A stretch of DNA of 64,000 nucleotides. Source: Paenibacillus sp. FSL R5-0341 (GTDB lineage Bacteria > Bacillota > Bacilli > Paenibacillales > Paenibacillaceae). Location of the stretch: the NCBI RefSeq assembly GCF_037975235.1, contig NZ_CP150241.1:3968001-4032000 (forward strand), written 5' to 3'. A program made the translations under genes and the position numbers. Shown piece by piece: positions 54,915 to 63,098 of this stretch; positions within the stretch are counted from its first letter, which is position 1, and each line of letters starts with the position of its first letter. The notes below the pieces were generated by a model. The model was given only the letters and a program-made list of their open reading frames with translations. It was not told the origin of the DNA and made no database searches.

Positions 54915-56537
54915 TTATGAACTTCCACATAACAACTCAGGCAGCAGAGTCAACAATCGATCACTCGTGAGCGCGTCACCGACATTCCAGATCGACTCCT
55001 CTACAGGGTACACCCGTCCATTCTGCACAGCCGAAAGGTTCTTCCAGCTGGGACTTTTCATCAGCATCTCGGTAGCCTCCCGGGCTACAATGTCCTCAGG
55101 CAGCATGACAAATACATGATCTCCCGCATACTGACGTACCGCTTCAGCCGAAATTTCCTTATAGGCTCTGCCTGCCGTAAGTGCTTCCTTCACTTTGTTA
55201 ACTGGCCTGAAGCCCAGCGGATGATATAACAATGGCGCCAGACCGATATTGCCCATAACAAATAAGCGTGCACCCCGATGGTATGTAAATACAGATGCCG
55301 TTTCCCCTGCTTCAATCGCTGTATGGATCTTCGCCCACATCTGCTCAGTACGCTCCCCATAGGAGGTTAGCCATTGTTCAGCCTGAGATTGTCTGCCAAA
55401 CCAATTGCCCAAACTGCGCATTCGCTCGTCCAACATGGCATGTGAGTTATAAGCGAGTGTTGGTGCAATACGGGAAAGTTGTTCATATTGCTGTTCGTTG
55501 TTGCTATCAAAGATAATCAAATCCGGCTTCATGATAACAGCGGCTTCCACATTAACCGGAGCAACCGCGTCATAGGTCTGATCTCCCAATATCTGAATGC
55601 CCAGCATCAGCAGATCTCCAGCTGAATCTCCGTAAAACATAATTCGCTCCGGGTTTACTGGAATATTCACATCATGACCCAACCAATCTTGCACCAACGT
55701 CTGCTGCTGAATGGATCTGTCATATTGACGAGGAGACAATCCGGTCATTTGGCGAAAACGCCTGCTGAAATAATACTCATCCTTAAACCCAACGCGGCTC
55801 GCTATATCCCGAAGCGGTTCATCCGATTTGCGAAGCCATTCCTTGGCATGTTTGATACGTACATGATTCACATAATCAAGCGGCTTGTGACCCGTGAGTT
55901 GTCTGAACAGGGTGGTATACTGTGCAGGTCTGATCTCCGCGAGACGTGCCAGTTTCTGTACAGTGATTTCTTCAGCATAATGGTCGTCTACATACTGAAT
56001 CGTACTGTGTAGTCTGGCTTCCATACTCTGTTCCGTCTTCGGAGAGGTGTACCGGGTAATGATCATCTCCATCCATCTTTGGAACTGTGCATTCAGATGA
56101 CCATATTCGGCATCCGTTTTATAATTCCGAATGACATACATTTGCTCCAGCAGCACATTTAACGGAGCATAGGGATAACCATTCAATTGGTTTCTGTGTT
56201 CAAATACAGTGCGTGTAAAGAGCTCCGGATCACCCGTCAATATATGAATGACATCAAACGCCACCACGATATATTTCAATTCCGAGTCATTACGATGTTC
56301 AAACTGGTACCCTTCTCCCGGAGAAAGCGGATAAACACATCCCGTAGTAAACGGAAACTGTTCATGTCCAATATATAAACGTCCATCCCCTTCTTCACAG
56401 ATCAGGAAGGCATGTTTCTCGCAAGCAACTTCCAGCATCACCTGTTCAGGTGCTTCAATTCGTCGTACCAGATGATCCAGCCGAAACATGAATGCTGAAA
56501 AGAACAACGCTCCCTCATCGGCATCCAAAGCCTGCAT
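54915..56537 (-). CDS. Second Btr-like AraC regulator with C-terminal siderophore-binding domain
   Basis: 540 aa; ATG at 56537 with GAGGTGA 7 bases upstream. N-terminal ligand part (1-160), AraC double helix-turn-helix (about 175-275; VQKLARLAEIRPAQYTTLFRQLTG and LRDIASRVGFKDEYYFSRRFRQMTG), C-terminal periplasmic-binding domain (about 288-538; VNPERIMFYGDSAGDLLMLGI, AYNSHAMLDERMRSLGNWFGR). It shares stretches such as GETASVF and RLFVM with the lipoprotein encoded just upstream, so both probably recognise the same siderophore. A Fur-like box lies 26 bases before the start. Confidence 0.88.
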   Translation of the reverse strand: MQALDADEGALFFSAFMFRLDHLVRRIEAPEQVMLEVACEKHAFLICEEGDGRLYIGHEQFPFTTGCVYPLSPGEGYQFEHRNDSELKYIVVAFDVIHILTGDPELFTRTVFEHRNQLNGYPYAPLNVLLEQMYVIRNYKTDAEYGHLNAQFQRWMEMIITRYTSPKTEQSMEARLHSTIQYVDDHYAEEITVQKLARLAEIRPAQYTTLFRQLTGHKPLDYVNHVRIKHAKEWLRKSDEPLRDIASRVGFKDEYYFSRRFRQMTGLSPRQYDRSIQQQTLVQDWLGHDVNIPVNPERIMFYGDSAGDLLMLGIQILGDQTYDAVAPVNVEAAVIMKPDLIIFDSNNEQQYEQLSRIAPTLAYNSHAMLDERMRSLGNWFGRQSQAEQWLTSYGERTEQMWAKIHTAIEAGETASVFTYHRGARLFVMGNIGLAPLLYHPLGFRPVNKVKEALTAGRAYKEISAEAVRQYAGDHVFVMLPEDIVAREATEMLMKSPSWKNLSAVQNGRVYPVEESIWNVGDALTSDRLLTLLPELLCGSS

Positions 56538-56562
56538 GTCGGTTCACCTCGTTTTTCTAAAA

Positions 56563-56577
56563 TGAGAATAATTATCA
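56563..56577 (-). promoter_or_regulatory. Fur-like box before the second Btr-like gene
   Basis: TGAGAAT-A-ATTATCA is a 7-1-7 dyad with one mismatch, 26-40 bases upstream of the AraC start. Confidence 0.65.
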
Positions 56578-56641
56578 ATCATTCTGTATGATCTGATTAT
56601 AAGCGAGCCATTGTTAATAATCCAGATTGAGTTTAATCAGC

Positions 56642-56678
56642 AAAAAGAGCGTTCAACGAAATGTTGAAGGCTCCTTTT
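56642..56678 (-). terminator. Terminator after the second siderophore lipoprotein gene
   Basis: AAAAAGAGCGTTCAAC and GTTGAAGGCTCCTTTT pair with one mismatch and two bulges around a GAAAT loop; T-rich on both sides. Confidence 0.75.
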
Positions 56679-56738
56679 ACTTTTTTATAACTGCATTACT
56701 CAAAGGTGTTAATACTGCCTTATTAGCTCGTCATAAAA

Positions 56739-57734
56739 TTATTGGATCATCTGTTTCGGAAGCTCTTGTAGCAGCCACTCCCTGGAGAGCGCATCACTTG
56801 AAGCTTTTACGATATCAAAACGATATACTTTTCCTTCTTTCACCGCAGGCAGGTTCTTCCAGATTGAACTATCCAGTAATTCCTTGGTGGATTGCTTGGC
56901 ATCGTCGGTTACAGGATCCAGAATAAATATCCGATCACCGGCAAATTCTGATAATTTTTCAGTTGAAATCTCTACAAATCCCATGTCTTCATCCAATACT
57001 TTCTGGATTTCCGCGGTTGGCTTCAGCCCGTCTTTTCCATATAACAACTGTGGCAATCCTGCACCCGCCATAACAAACAGACGATTCCCGGGATACATGG
57101 TGAATACCGAAGCCGTCTCCCCTTCTTTCAATCCGTTCTCATGAAGTTGCGTCCACATCTCTTCTGTCGCTTTTTGATGAGCCGTGATCCAGTCCTCTGC
57201 CTCTTGCTTCTTGTTCAACAAGTCGCCAAGGATGCGCATGCGATCTTCTATTGACCCGAACGAATCAAATGTAACCGTTGGAGCAACTTTCGAGATCTGA
57301 TCGTATTGTGCCTCATCACTGTTCGAGAAAATGATCAGATCGGGATTTAAGGCTAGCGCCTTTTCCACACTGATCGGAAATCCTACATCCTCTGCCTGAG
57401 CAACCTGATCATCGTATACGGTTCCATCCTGACGAAGTATGCCTACAGGAACAACACCAAGCGCAAGCAGATCCCCGGTAACTTCTCCATGATAGATGAC
57501 ACGTTTTGGTGTTACAGGGACCTCTACTTCATGGCCTGTCCAATCTTTGAATACTCGGGTCTCGCCCTCGTTCGTCTCTTCCGTTGAGGGTTGGGTCTCC
57601 GTGGTTTCTGTGGCTGCTTTGGAATCATCTGCTCCAGCAGTAGGTGTTGTAGCCTGATTTCCACAAGCCAGCAGCAGAATGGATAACCACGTAACCGTAA
57701 ATAATACTGCCGTATTTCGTATGCCCTTTTTCAT
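56739..57734 (-). CDS. Second iron-siderophore-binding lipoprotein (FeuA-like)
   Basis: 331 aa from the ATG at 57734 (MKKGIRN) behind GGGGGAG; the frame extends 20 codons up through the Fur box and has no ribosome site there. Lipobox LLLAC with lipidated Cys24, Thr/Glu linker to about 58, then class III binding fold (WTGHEVEVPVTPKRVIYHGEVTGDLLALGV, ALALNPDLIIFSNSDEAQYDQ, GETASVFTMYPGNRLFVM). No permease gene follows; its partner is the Btr-like regulator downstream. It likely serves catecholate-type siderophores by likeness to FeuA, but this is inference. Confidence 0.9.
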   Translation of the reverse strand: MKKGIRNTAVLFTVTWLSILLLACGNQATTPTAGADDSKAATETTETQPSTEETNEGETRVFKDWTGHEVEVPVTPKRVIYHGEVTGDLLALGVVPVGILRQDGTVYDDQVAQAEDVGFPISVEKALALNPDLIIFSNSDEAQYDQISKVAPTVTFDSFGSIEDRMRILGDLLNKKQEAEDWITAHQKATEEMWTQLHENGLKEGETASVFTMYPGNRLFVMAGAGLPQLLYGKDGLKPTAEIQKVLDEDMGFVEISTEKLSEFAGDRIFILDPVTDDAKQSTKELLDSSIWKNLPAVKEGKVYRFDIVKASSDALSREWLLQELPKQMIQ

Positions 57735-57779
57735 TTCTATTTCTCCCCCTATATCATGTACGTTGTGCAAGAAATTAAT

Positions 57780-57798
57780 GATATTGATTATCATTATC
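57780..57798 (-). promoter_or_regulatory. Fur box of the second siderophore lipoprotein
   Basis: GATATTGATTATCATTATC matches the consensus at 18 of 19 positions, 46-64 bases upstream of the lipoprotein start. Confidence 0.85.
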
Positions 57799-57994
57799 GG
57801 ATATTATCATAAATCAGGGTCTCTCTCAGCTCAATGGACAAAACTAAATGAGCACTTTCAGTTTTGTACAATACACCGCTCTTTGCTCCTATGTACTGTA
57901 TATTCAAGTGCATTTCCCTCTATACAGCTCGGGATTGGCGTGATAAATTAATGAGAACTATTTGCCATTTTTAATAACCGGAGTGATGAATATA

Positions 57995-59203
57995 ATGACC
58001 CATTCAGACCATATAACTGCTCGTTCAGCCTTTACGATACCGACTTCTGATGTGATGACACAGCTGCCAACGCAATTTTTTGCTACCCTTGTTCAAAATG
58101 TAAATCGTGAAATTGCAAGTGGACATGACGTGATTAACCTAGGTCAGGGGAACCCGGATACACCTACACCACCTCATATTGTGAAAACACTGCAAGATTC
58201 GGCTGAAAATCCCCTCTACCACAAATATTCACCCTTTAGAGGGTACTCTTTCCTGAAGGAAGCTGTAGCCAAACGTTATAAGGAAGATTACAACGTTGAT
58301 CTGGACCCCGAGACTGAAGTAGCCATTCTGTTCGGGGGCAAAACAGGTCTGGTTCAGTTACCACAGGTCCTGCTTAACCCCGGCGACACCGTTCTCGTTC
58401 CCGATCCTGGCTACCCGGATTACTGGTCTGGTGTTGCACTCGCCAAAGCAAACATGTCATTTATGCCTTTGCTTGAGTCCAATGCATTCCTGCCGGATTA
58501 CGAAGCTGTTACAGCCGAAGATCGGGAGAAAGCCAAGCTGATGTTCCTGAACTATCCCAACAATCCAACGTCGGCAACGGCTCCCCTTTCGTTCTACGAA
58601 GATACGGTTGAATTTGCCATTCAAAATCAAATTGTCGTTGCCAGCGACTTTGCTTACGGTGCGATTGGATTTGACGGACATCGTCCCGTGAGTTTCCTAC
58701 AAGCCCCTGGTGCCAAAGAAGTGGGCATCGAGTTCTATACGTTATCCAAAACATACAATATGGCTGGATGGCGTGTTGGATTCGCGCTTGGTAATGCAGA
58801 AATTGTCTCTAAAATCAATCTGCTTCAGGATCATATCTATGTCAGTCTCTTCGGTGGGATTCAGGCTGCGGCAACGGAAGCACTCACTGGCTCTCAGGAA
58901 TGTGTTACTTCGCTGGTTTCACGTTACGAATCCCGTCGCAATGCGTTTTATGACGCTCTTTCCTCTATTGGCTGGCAAGCTTCGAAACCCGCAGGTTCAT
59001 TCTTCAGCTGGTTGCCTGTGCCTGCAGGTTATACCTCCGCTTCATTTGCAGACTTGTTACTGCGAGAAGCCAAGGTGGCCGTAGCACCAGGTATTGGTTT
59101 TGGTTCGCATGGTGAAAGCTATGTGCGCGCAGGACTGCTAAGTGATGAAAACCGATTACGCGAAGCTGTGGAGCGGATTGGCAAGCTGAATTTATTCAAG
59201 TAA
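57995..59203 (+). CDS. mtnE: Methionine-salvage aminotransferase, class I/II (MtnE)
   Basis: 402 aa from the ATG at 57995 (MTHSDHITA), with GGAG 11 bases upstream. PLP Lys is in TLSKTYNMAGWRVGF; LPTQFFATLVQNVNREIASGHDVINLGQGNPDTPTPPHIVKTLQ in outline marks the MtnE/YkrV group (PTPxHIVKTLQ, NLGQGNPD). It transaminates 2-keto-4-methylthiobutyrate to methionine, in Bacillus with glutamine as donor, which links it to mtnU. No SAM riboswitch is visible upstream, unlike B. subtilis. Confidence 0.9.
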   Translation: MTHSDHITARSAFTIPTSDVMTQLPTQFFATLVQNVNREIASGHDVINLGQGNPDTPTPPHIVKTLQDSAENPLYHKYSPFRGYSFLKEAVAKRYKEDYNVDLDPETEVAILFGGKTGLVQLPQVLLNPGDTVLVPDPGYPDYWSGVALAKANMSFMPLLESNAFLPDYEAVTAEDREKAKLMFLNYPNNPTSATAPLSFYEDTVEFAIQNQIVVASDFAYGAIGFDGHRPVSFLQAPGAKEVGIEFYTLSKTYNMAGWRVGFALGNAEIVSKINLLQDHIYVSLFGGIQAAATEALTGSQECVTSLVSRYESRRNAFYDALSSIGWQASKPAGSFFSWLPVPAGYTSASFADLLLREAKVAVAPGIGFGSHGESYVRAGLLSDENRLREAVERIGKLNLFK

Positions 59204-59223
59204 TTTACAGGACCATAACCCCT

Positions 59224-59252
59224 TTGCATATGCCAAGTTTCCATGGTATGTT
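59224..59252 (+). promoter_or_regulatory. Promoter of the proline T-box transcript
   Basis: TTGCAT (59224-59229) and TATGTT (59247-59252) are 17 bases apart, starting 20 bases after the mtnE stop. Confidence 0.6.
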
Positions 59253-59261
59253 ATAAGAAAT

Positions 59262-59508
59262 ATTGAACGAAACGTGATGACGGGACCAGTAAGAGAATAT
59301 CAGTCGCGCCCAGAGAGTAAATTCCACCCTGCTGAAAGAATTTACCGCGACTCTTCTCTGAAACCTACCCCTGAGCGGCCTGTTACGTACAGGACAGTGC
59401 CTTCTGTTACAGGGCATGAAGCCGGATGATCTAATCATCAATAAAGGTGGTACCGCGGAAGTAACGAACTTTCGTCCTTTTTAACTAAAGGGCGGGAGTT
59501 TTTTTTGT
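59262..59508 (+). promoter_or_regulatory. Proline-specific T-box leader
   Basis: Stem I begins AACGTGATGACGGGACCAGTAAGAG with the usual AGTA and distal GCTGAAAGA features. The specifier loop reads GAAA-CCT-A, giving CCU (59364-59366), a proline codon. The conserved T-box AAGGTGGTACCGCG is at 59444-59457, with the discriminator-binding bulge TGGT. A terminator (arms AACTTTCGTCCTTT and AAAGGGCGGGAGTT, then TTTTTTTT) is at 59467-59508. Uncharged tRNA-Pro would open transcription of proB and beyond. Confidence 0.93.
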
Positions 59509-59564
59509 ACCCGCTAAAGCCTGCTCCAGAAGCACTTATTAATCATGTTTAAGGAAGTGAAACC

Positions 59565-60668
59565 ATGACTTCACGTATTGTAGTTAAGATTGGAAGCAGC
59601 TCGCTTACAACGGAAGAAGGCGGTCTGGATCGCAGTTCGATCACTTTCTTTGCCGGAGAAATTGCAGCATTGGCTGATCAGGGTCATGAAGTACTTCTGG
59701 TCACCTCTGGAGCGGTAGCGGCCGGATTCCGGGAGATCGGTTACCCTCAGCGACCTAAACAGTTGCATGAGAAACAAGCTGCAGCGGCCGTTGGGCAGGC
59801 ATTATTGATGCAGGCATATCAACAGGCTTTTGCAGCGCACCGCGTTACTACGGCGCAAATTCTGTTAACTCGTACAGACTTTCACAGTCGTAAACGTATG
59901 GGCAATGCAGGCATGACCGTGGAGGAACTGCTCAAACAGCGAGTGATTCCGATTTTCAATGAGAATGATACAGTATCGGTGGATGAATTGAAGTTTGGTG
60001 ATAACGATCTGTTGTCCGCATTGGTTGCAAACCTGGTGAAGGCACAGCATCTGATCATTCTTACCGATACCAACGGCTTGTACACCGCAGATCCTCGTAA
60101 AGATCCGTCTGCCGTACGTTACGACCGGATCCCCGAAATCACGGCTGAGATCTACGCGTTTGCCGGTGGTTCAGGATCATCAGTTGGCACAGGTGGAATG
60201 CGTTCCAAAGTTGATGCAGCCAAGGTTGCTACACGTGGAGGCGTGCCCGTATTTGTAGGAAGTGTGAAAGAACCTGGAGATATGCAGCAGGCGGTTGATG
60301 GCACGGGTAAAGGAACTTACTTTGAGACTCGACTGGCCTCATTATCCCGTAAAAAGCAGTGGCTCGGCTTCATGTCTACTCCGCTGGGTACCGTCGTTGT
60401 GGATGATGGTGCTGAAGAGGCCCTTGTCCATGGGGGGCACAGTCTTCTGCCTGTAGGGGTTAAGCGGGTACTTGGAACTTTCCATGCAGGAGACGTCGTA
60501 GAGGTCATTGGCATGGATGAAACCTTGCTCGGTCGCGGTATTGTCAATTATGATGATGACCAGCTTCGACTCATTGCCGGACTTCCCAGTGGCGAAGTGA
60601 TGAAACAACTCGCTAGCATCCACAGACTTGAGGTTATTCATAGAGACGAGTGGATTACGTTAAAATAA
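59565..60668 (+). CDS. proB: Glutamate 5-kinase
   Basis: 367 aa: amino-acid kinase domain (1-255; VVKIGSSSLT, LVTSGAVAAG, FNENDTVSVDELKFGDNDLLSALVA, LTDTNGLYTADPR, GTGGMRSKVDAA) and a C-terminal PUA domain (about 275-365; ALVHGGHSLLPVGV, VEVIGMDETLLGRGIVNY). First step of proline synthesis. AAGGAAGTGA precedes the ATG. Controlled by the T-box. Confidence 0.95.
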   Translation: MTSRIVVKIGSSSLTTEEGGLDRSSITFFAGEIAALADQGHEVLLVTSGAVAAGFREIGYPQRPKQLHEKQAAAAVGQALLMQAYQQAFAAHRVTTAQILLTRTDFHSRKRMGNAGMTVEELLKQRVIPIFNENDTVSVDELKFGDNDLLSALVANLVKAQHLIILTDTNGLYTADPRKDPSAVRYDRIPEITAEIYAFAGGSGSSVGTGGMRSKVDAAKVATRGGVPVFVGSVKEPGDMQQAVDGTGKGTYFETRLASLSRKKQWLGFMSTPLGTVVVDDGAEEALVHGGHSLLPVGVKRVLGTFHAGDVVEVIGMDETLLGRGIVNYDDDQLRLIAGLPSGEVMKQLASIHRLEVIHRDEWITLK

Positions 60669-60717
60669 ACATGAACCTATATTAAGTTTAACTAATCATT
60701 TACACGTAACGGAGAGG

Positions 60718-60866
60718 ACAGAAAAAACCTGAAAAAGCGGAGCGTTCGCCTAAAAGCTTTCTGAAAGAAAGCTACATCGGAAGCATACGCTTATCCTCGG
60801 ATTTTCCCTTTAGAAAAGGGAATCGAAAAAATCTGGGGATAACAGCGATTGGAAGGTTATTCTGTC
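60718..60866. repeat. MITE-like structured repeat between proB and proA, 149 bp
   Basis: Ends GACAGAAAAAACC and GGTTATTCTGTC are near-perfect inverted repeats. Inside: AGCTTTC/GAAAGCT, CCCTTT/AAAGGG, and a long arm TTATCCTCGGATTTT pairing with AAAAATCTGGGGATAA. Non-coding, inserted in the proB-proA gap. Similar sequence seems to recur in Paenibacillus genomes from memory; no second copy here. Confidence 0.65.
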
Positions 60867-60953
60867 ATCGTAGTGTCTGTGTGAATAATCTTTAGTCCTA
60901 CATGTGGTTAAAAATTTAACTTTCTATATTTGTATATATGAGGAGGAATTAAG

Positions 60954-62201
60954 ATGAGTGAAGTGAGAGAAAAAGCCAGCAAAGCTCAAGCCACGGTTCC
61001 ACAGCTGAACCGATTGAATACAGAACAGAAAAATACGGCCCTGCGTGTCATGGCAGATGCTTTGATTACGGAGACGGATTCCATCATTACAGCAAATGCC
61101 GAAGATCTGGTACGAGGCAGAGAACAAGGCACGCCGGAATCCATGCTGGATCGACTCGCCCTTAATAAAGAGCGCATTGCTGGCATCGCTGAAGGATTAC
61201 GTCAGATTGCAGAATTGCCTGATCCAGTCGGTGAAGTGCTGGAGACATTCACCCGTCCTAACGGATTGCATGTTGAAAAATTAAGAGTGCCGATTGGCCT
61301 GATTGGCATCATCTATGAAGCTCGTCCTAATGTAACTGTAGACGCAGCCGGATTATGTCTCAAAACAGGTAATGCAGTGCTTCTGCGCGGCGGCTCCTCT
61401 GCCCTGTCCTCCAATCGTAAAATTGTGGAGGTGCTGCATCAGGCACTGGCAACGACAAACATGCCAGCTGATGCGCTGCAACTGGTTGAGGATGCAGATC
61501 GTGCTTCCGTCGATGAAATGCTCAAGTTGAACGGCCTGCTGGACGTCATCATTCCACGCGGCGGGGCCTCACTCATTCGTAATGTGGTTGCCAATGCAAC
61601 CGTACCTGTTATTGAAACCGGGGCAGGCATCTGTCATACCTATGTGGATGAATCAGCTGATCCGGTCATGGCAGCCGAAATCGCCATCAATGCGAAGGCA
61701 CAACGTCCATCCGTATGTAACTCCATGGAAACGTTGCTGCTGCATGCCGCATATGCGGAAGAGCATCTGCCTGCTCTTGCCGAGCAATTCCGTGAGGCCA
61801 ATGTGGTCTTGAAAGGTTGCGACACGGTGCGCCGTCTTGTTCCTTCTGCCCTTGAGGCAACCGAGGAAGACTATGCGACCGAGTACAACGACTATATTTT
61901 AAATATCCGGGTGGTCGAGAACCTGGACGAAGCGATGCAGCACATCGCACATTACGGAACCAAACATTCCGAGTGTATCGTAACGCGGGATACAGCCCAT
62001 GCAGAGCGCTTTATGCATGATGTAGATGCAGCAGCCGTCTATCACAATGCGTCCACGCGTTTCACCGACGGATTCGAATTTGGCTATGGAGCCGAAATCG
62101 GAATCAGTACGCAGAAACTGCATGCACGTGGACCGATGGGACTGCCAGCACTGACGTCAACCAAATATCGGATTACAGGCAATGGACAGATTCGTCAATA
62201 A
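60954..62201 (+). CDS. proA: Glutamate-5-semialdehyde dehydrogenase
   Basis: 415 aa. GIIYEARPNVTVDAAGLCLKTGNAVLLRGG is the NADP-binding region; catalytic Cys is in RPSVCNSMETLL; GPMGLPALTSTKYRITGNGQIR ends the enzyme. Second step of proline synthesis. TGAGGAGGAATTAAG precedes the ATG, a strong site. The 285-bp gap from proB holds the structured repeat; no promoter is obvious in it. Confidence 0.95.
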   Translation: MSEVREKASKAQATVPQLNRLNTEQKNTALRVMADALITETDSIITANAEDLVRGREQGTPESMLDRLALNKERIAGIAEGLRQIAELPDPVGEVLETFTRPNGLHVEKLRVPIGLIGIIYEARPNVTVDAAGLCLKTGNAVLLRGGSSALSSNRKIVEVLHQALATTNMPADALQLVEDADRASVDEMLKLNGLLDVIIPRGGASLIRNVVANATVPVIETGAGICHTYVDESADPVMAAEIAINAKAQRPSVCNSMETLLLHAAYAEEHLPALAEQFREANVVLKGCDTVRRLVPSALEATEEDYATEYNDYILNIRVVENLDEAMQHIAHYGTKHSECIVTRDTAHAERFMHDVDAAAVYHNASTRFTDGFEFGYGAEIGISTQKLHARGPMGLPALTSTKYRITGNGQIRQ

Positions 62202-62237
62202 TATCCCAGCACCAGTTATATAGGAGGAACGATAAAT

Positions 62238-63098
62238 ATGAGTCAAGAGCAACAGACGTTACTACAACAGAAGATTACTTTCCACGGAGCAGGCGCGATG
62301 GCTGAAGCCATCGTACGCGGACTGATCTCCCGCCTAGTCGTTCGTCCTCAGGATATTACGATGCTGAACCGCAGCAACCAGAAACGTCAGGAGGAGCTCA
62401 GCACCCGTTATGCTGTACATACCGGAACTGCCTCACAATCTCTGGATCATCTTGCCTCCACTCCGGTCATTGTACTCTGTATGAAACCCAAAGATGCTGC
62501 CGCAGCGCTGCGCGAACTGGGTCCGCTGTTATCACCTGATCAACTGATCGTGTCTGTCATTGCCGGATTATCGATCCGCACGATGCAGTCCTTGCTCGGT
62601 CGTAAACAGCCGATTGCCAGAACCATGCCGAATACATCCAGTACCATTGGACTCGGCGCGACCGGGCTTGCCTTCTCTTCGGAGATTACGGATGAGCAAC
62701 GCAGTACGGTGATGACCATGTTTGAAGCGGTTGGTATCGTGACCATCGTGCCTGAAGATAAACTCGAAGTGCTCACAGGGATTTCCGGAAGCGGCCCTGC
62801 TTATGTATACTATTTAATGGAGGCCATGATTGCCGCAGGTATTCGTGGTGGTTTATCCAGCCAGCAATCTCGTGATCTCACTGTTCAGACGGTGCTGGGC
62901 GCGTCACGTATGGTACAACAAACCGGTTTGGAACCGATGAAGCTTCGTAGTGATGTGACATCCCCTGGAGGGGCAACGCAGGCAGCACTGAAGACGCTGG
63001 ACGAAGGAGATTTCTTTGAAAATGTAATCGCAGCCGTCAACCGCTGTGCAGAGCGCTCACGGGAGATGGGAGCTGCTTTGGAAGGGGATTTAAAATGA
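62238..63098 (+). CDS. proC: Pyrroline-5-carboxylate reductase
   Basis: 286 aa. Rossmann opening ITFHGAGAMAEAIVRGLIS, then VILCMKPKDAA, MPNTSSTIGLGATGL, GISGSGPAYVYYLMEAM and TSPGGATQAALKTLDEGDF, all standard P5CR motifs. Completes proline synthesis. TAGGAGGAACG precedes the ATG; the gap to proA is 36 bases. Its stop overlaps the mtnW start (ATGA). Confidence 0.95.
   Translation: MSQEQQTLLQQKITFHGAGAMAEAIVRGLISRLVVRPQDITMLNRSNQKRQEELSTRYAVHTGTASQSLDHLASTPVIVLCMKPKDAAAALRELGPLLSPDQLIVSVIAGLSIRTMQSLLGRKQPIARTMPNTSSTIGLGATGLAFSSEITDEQRSTVMTMFEAVGIVTIVPEDKLEVLTGISGSGPAYVYYLMEAMIAAGIRGGLSSQQSRDLTVQTVLGASRMVQQTGLEPMKLRSDVTSPGGATQAALKTLDEGDFFENVIAAVNRCAERSREMGAALEGDLK

Noticed and set aside
57799..57994. 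SAM riboswitch (S-box) before mtnE
   Set aside because: I searched for the conserved S-box blocks expected from B. subtilis and did not see them.
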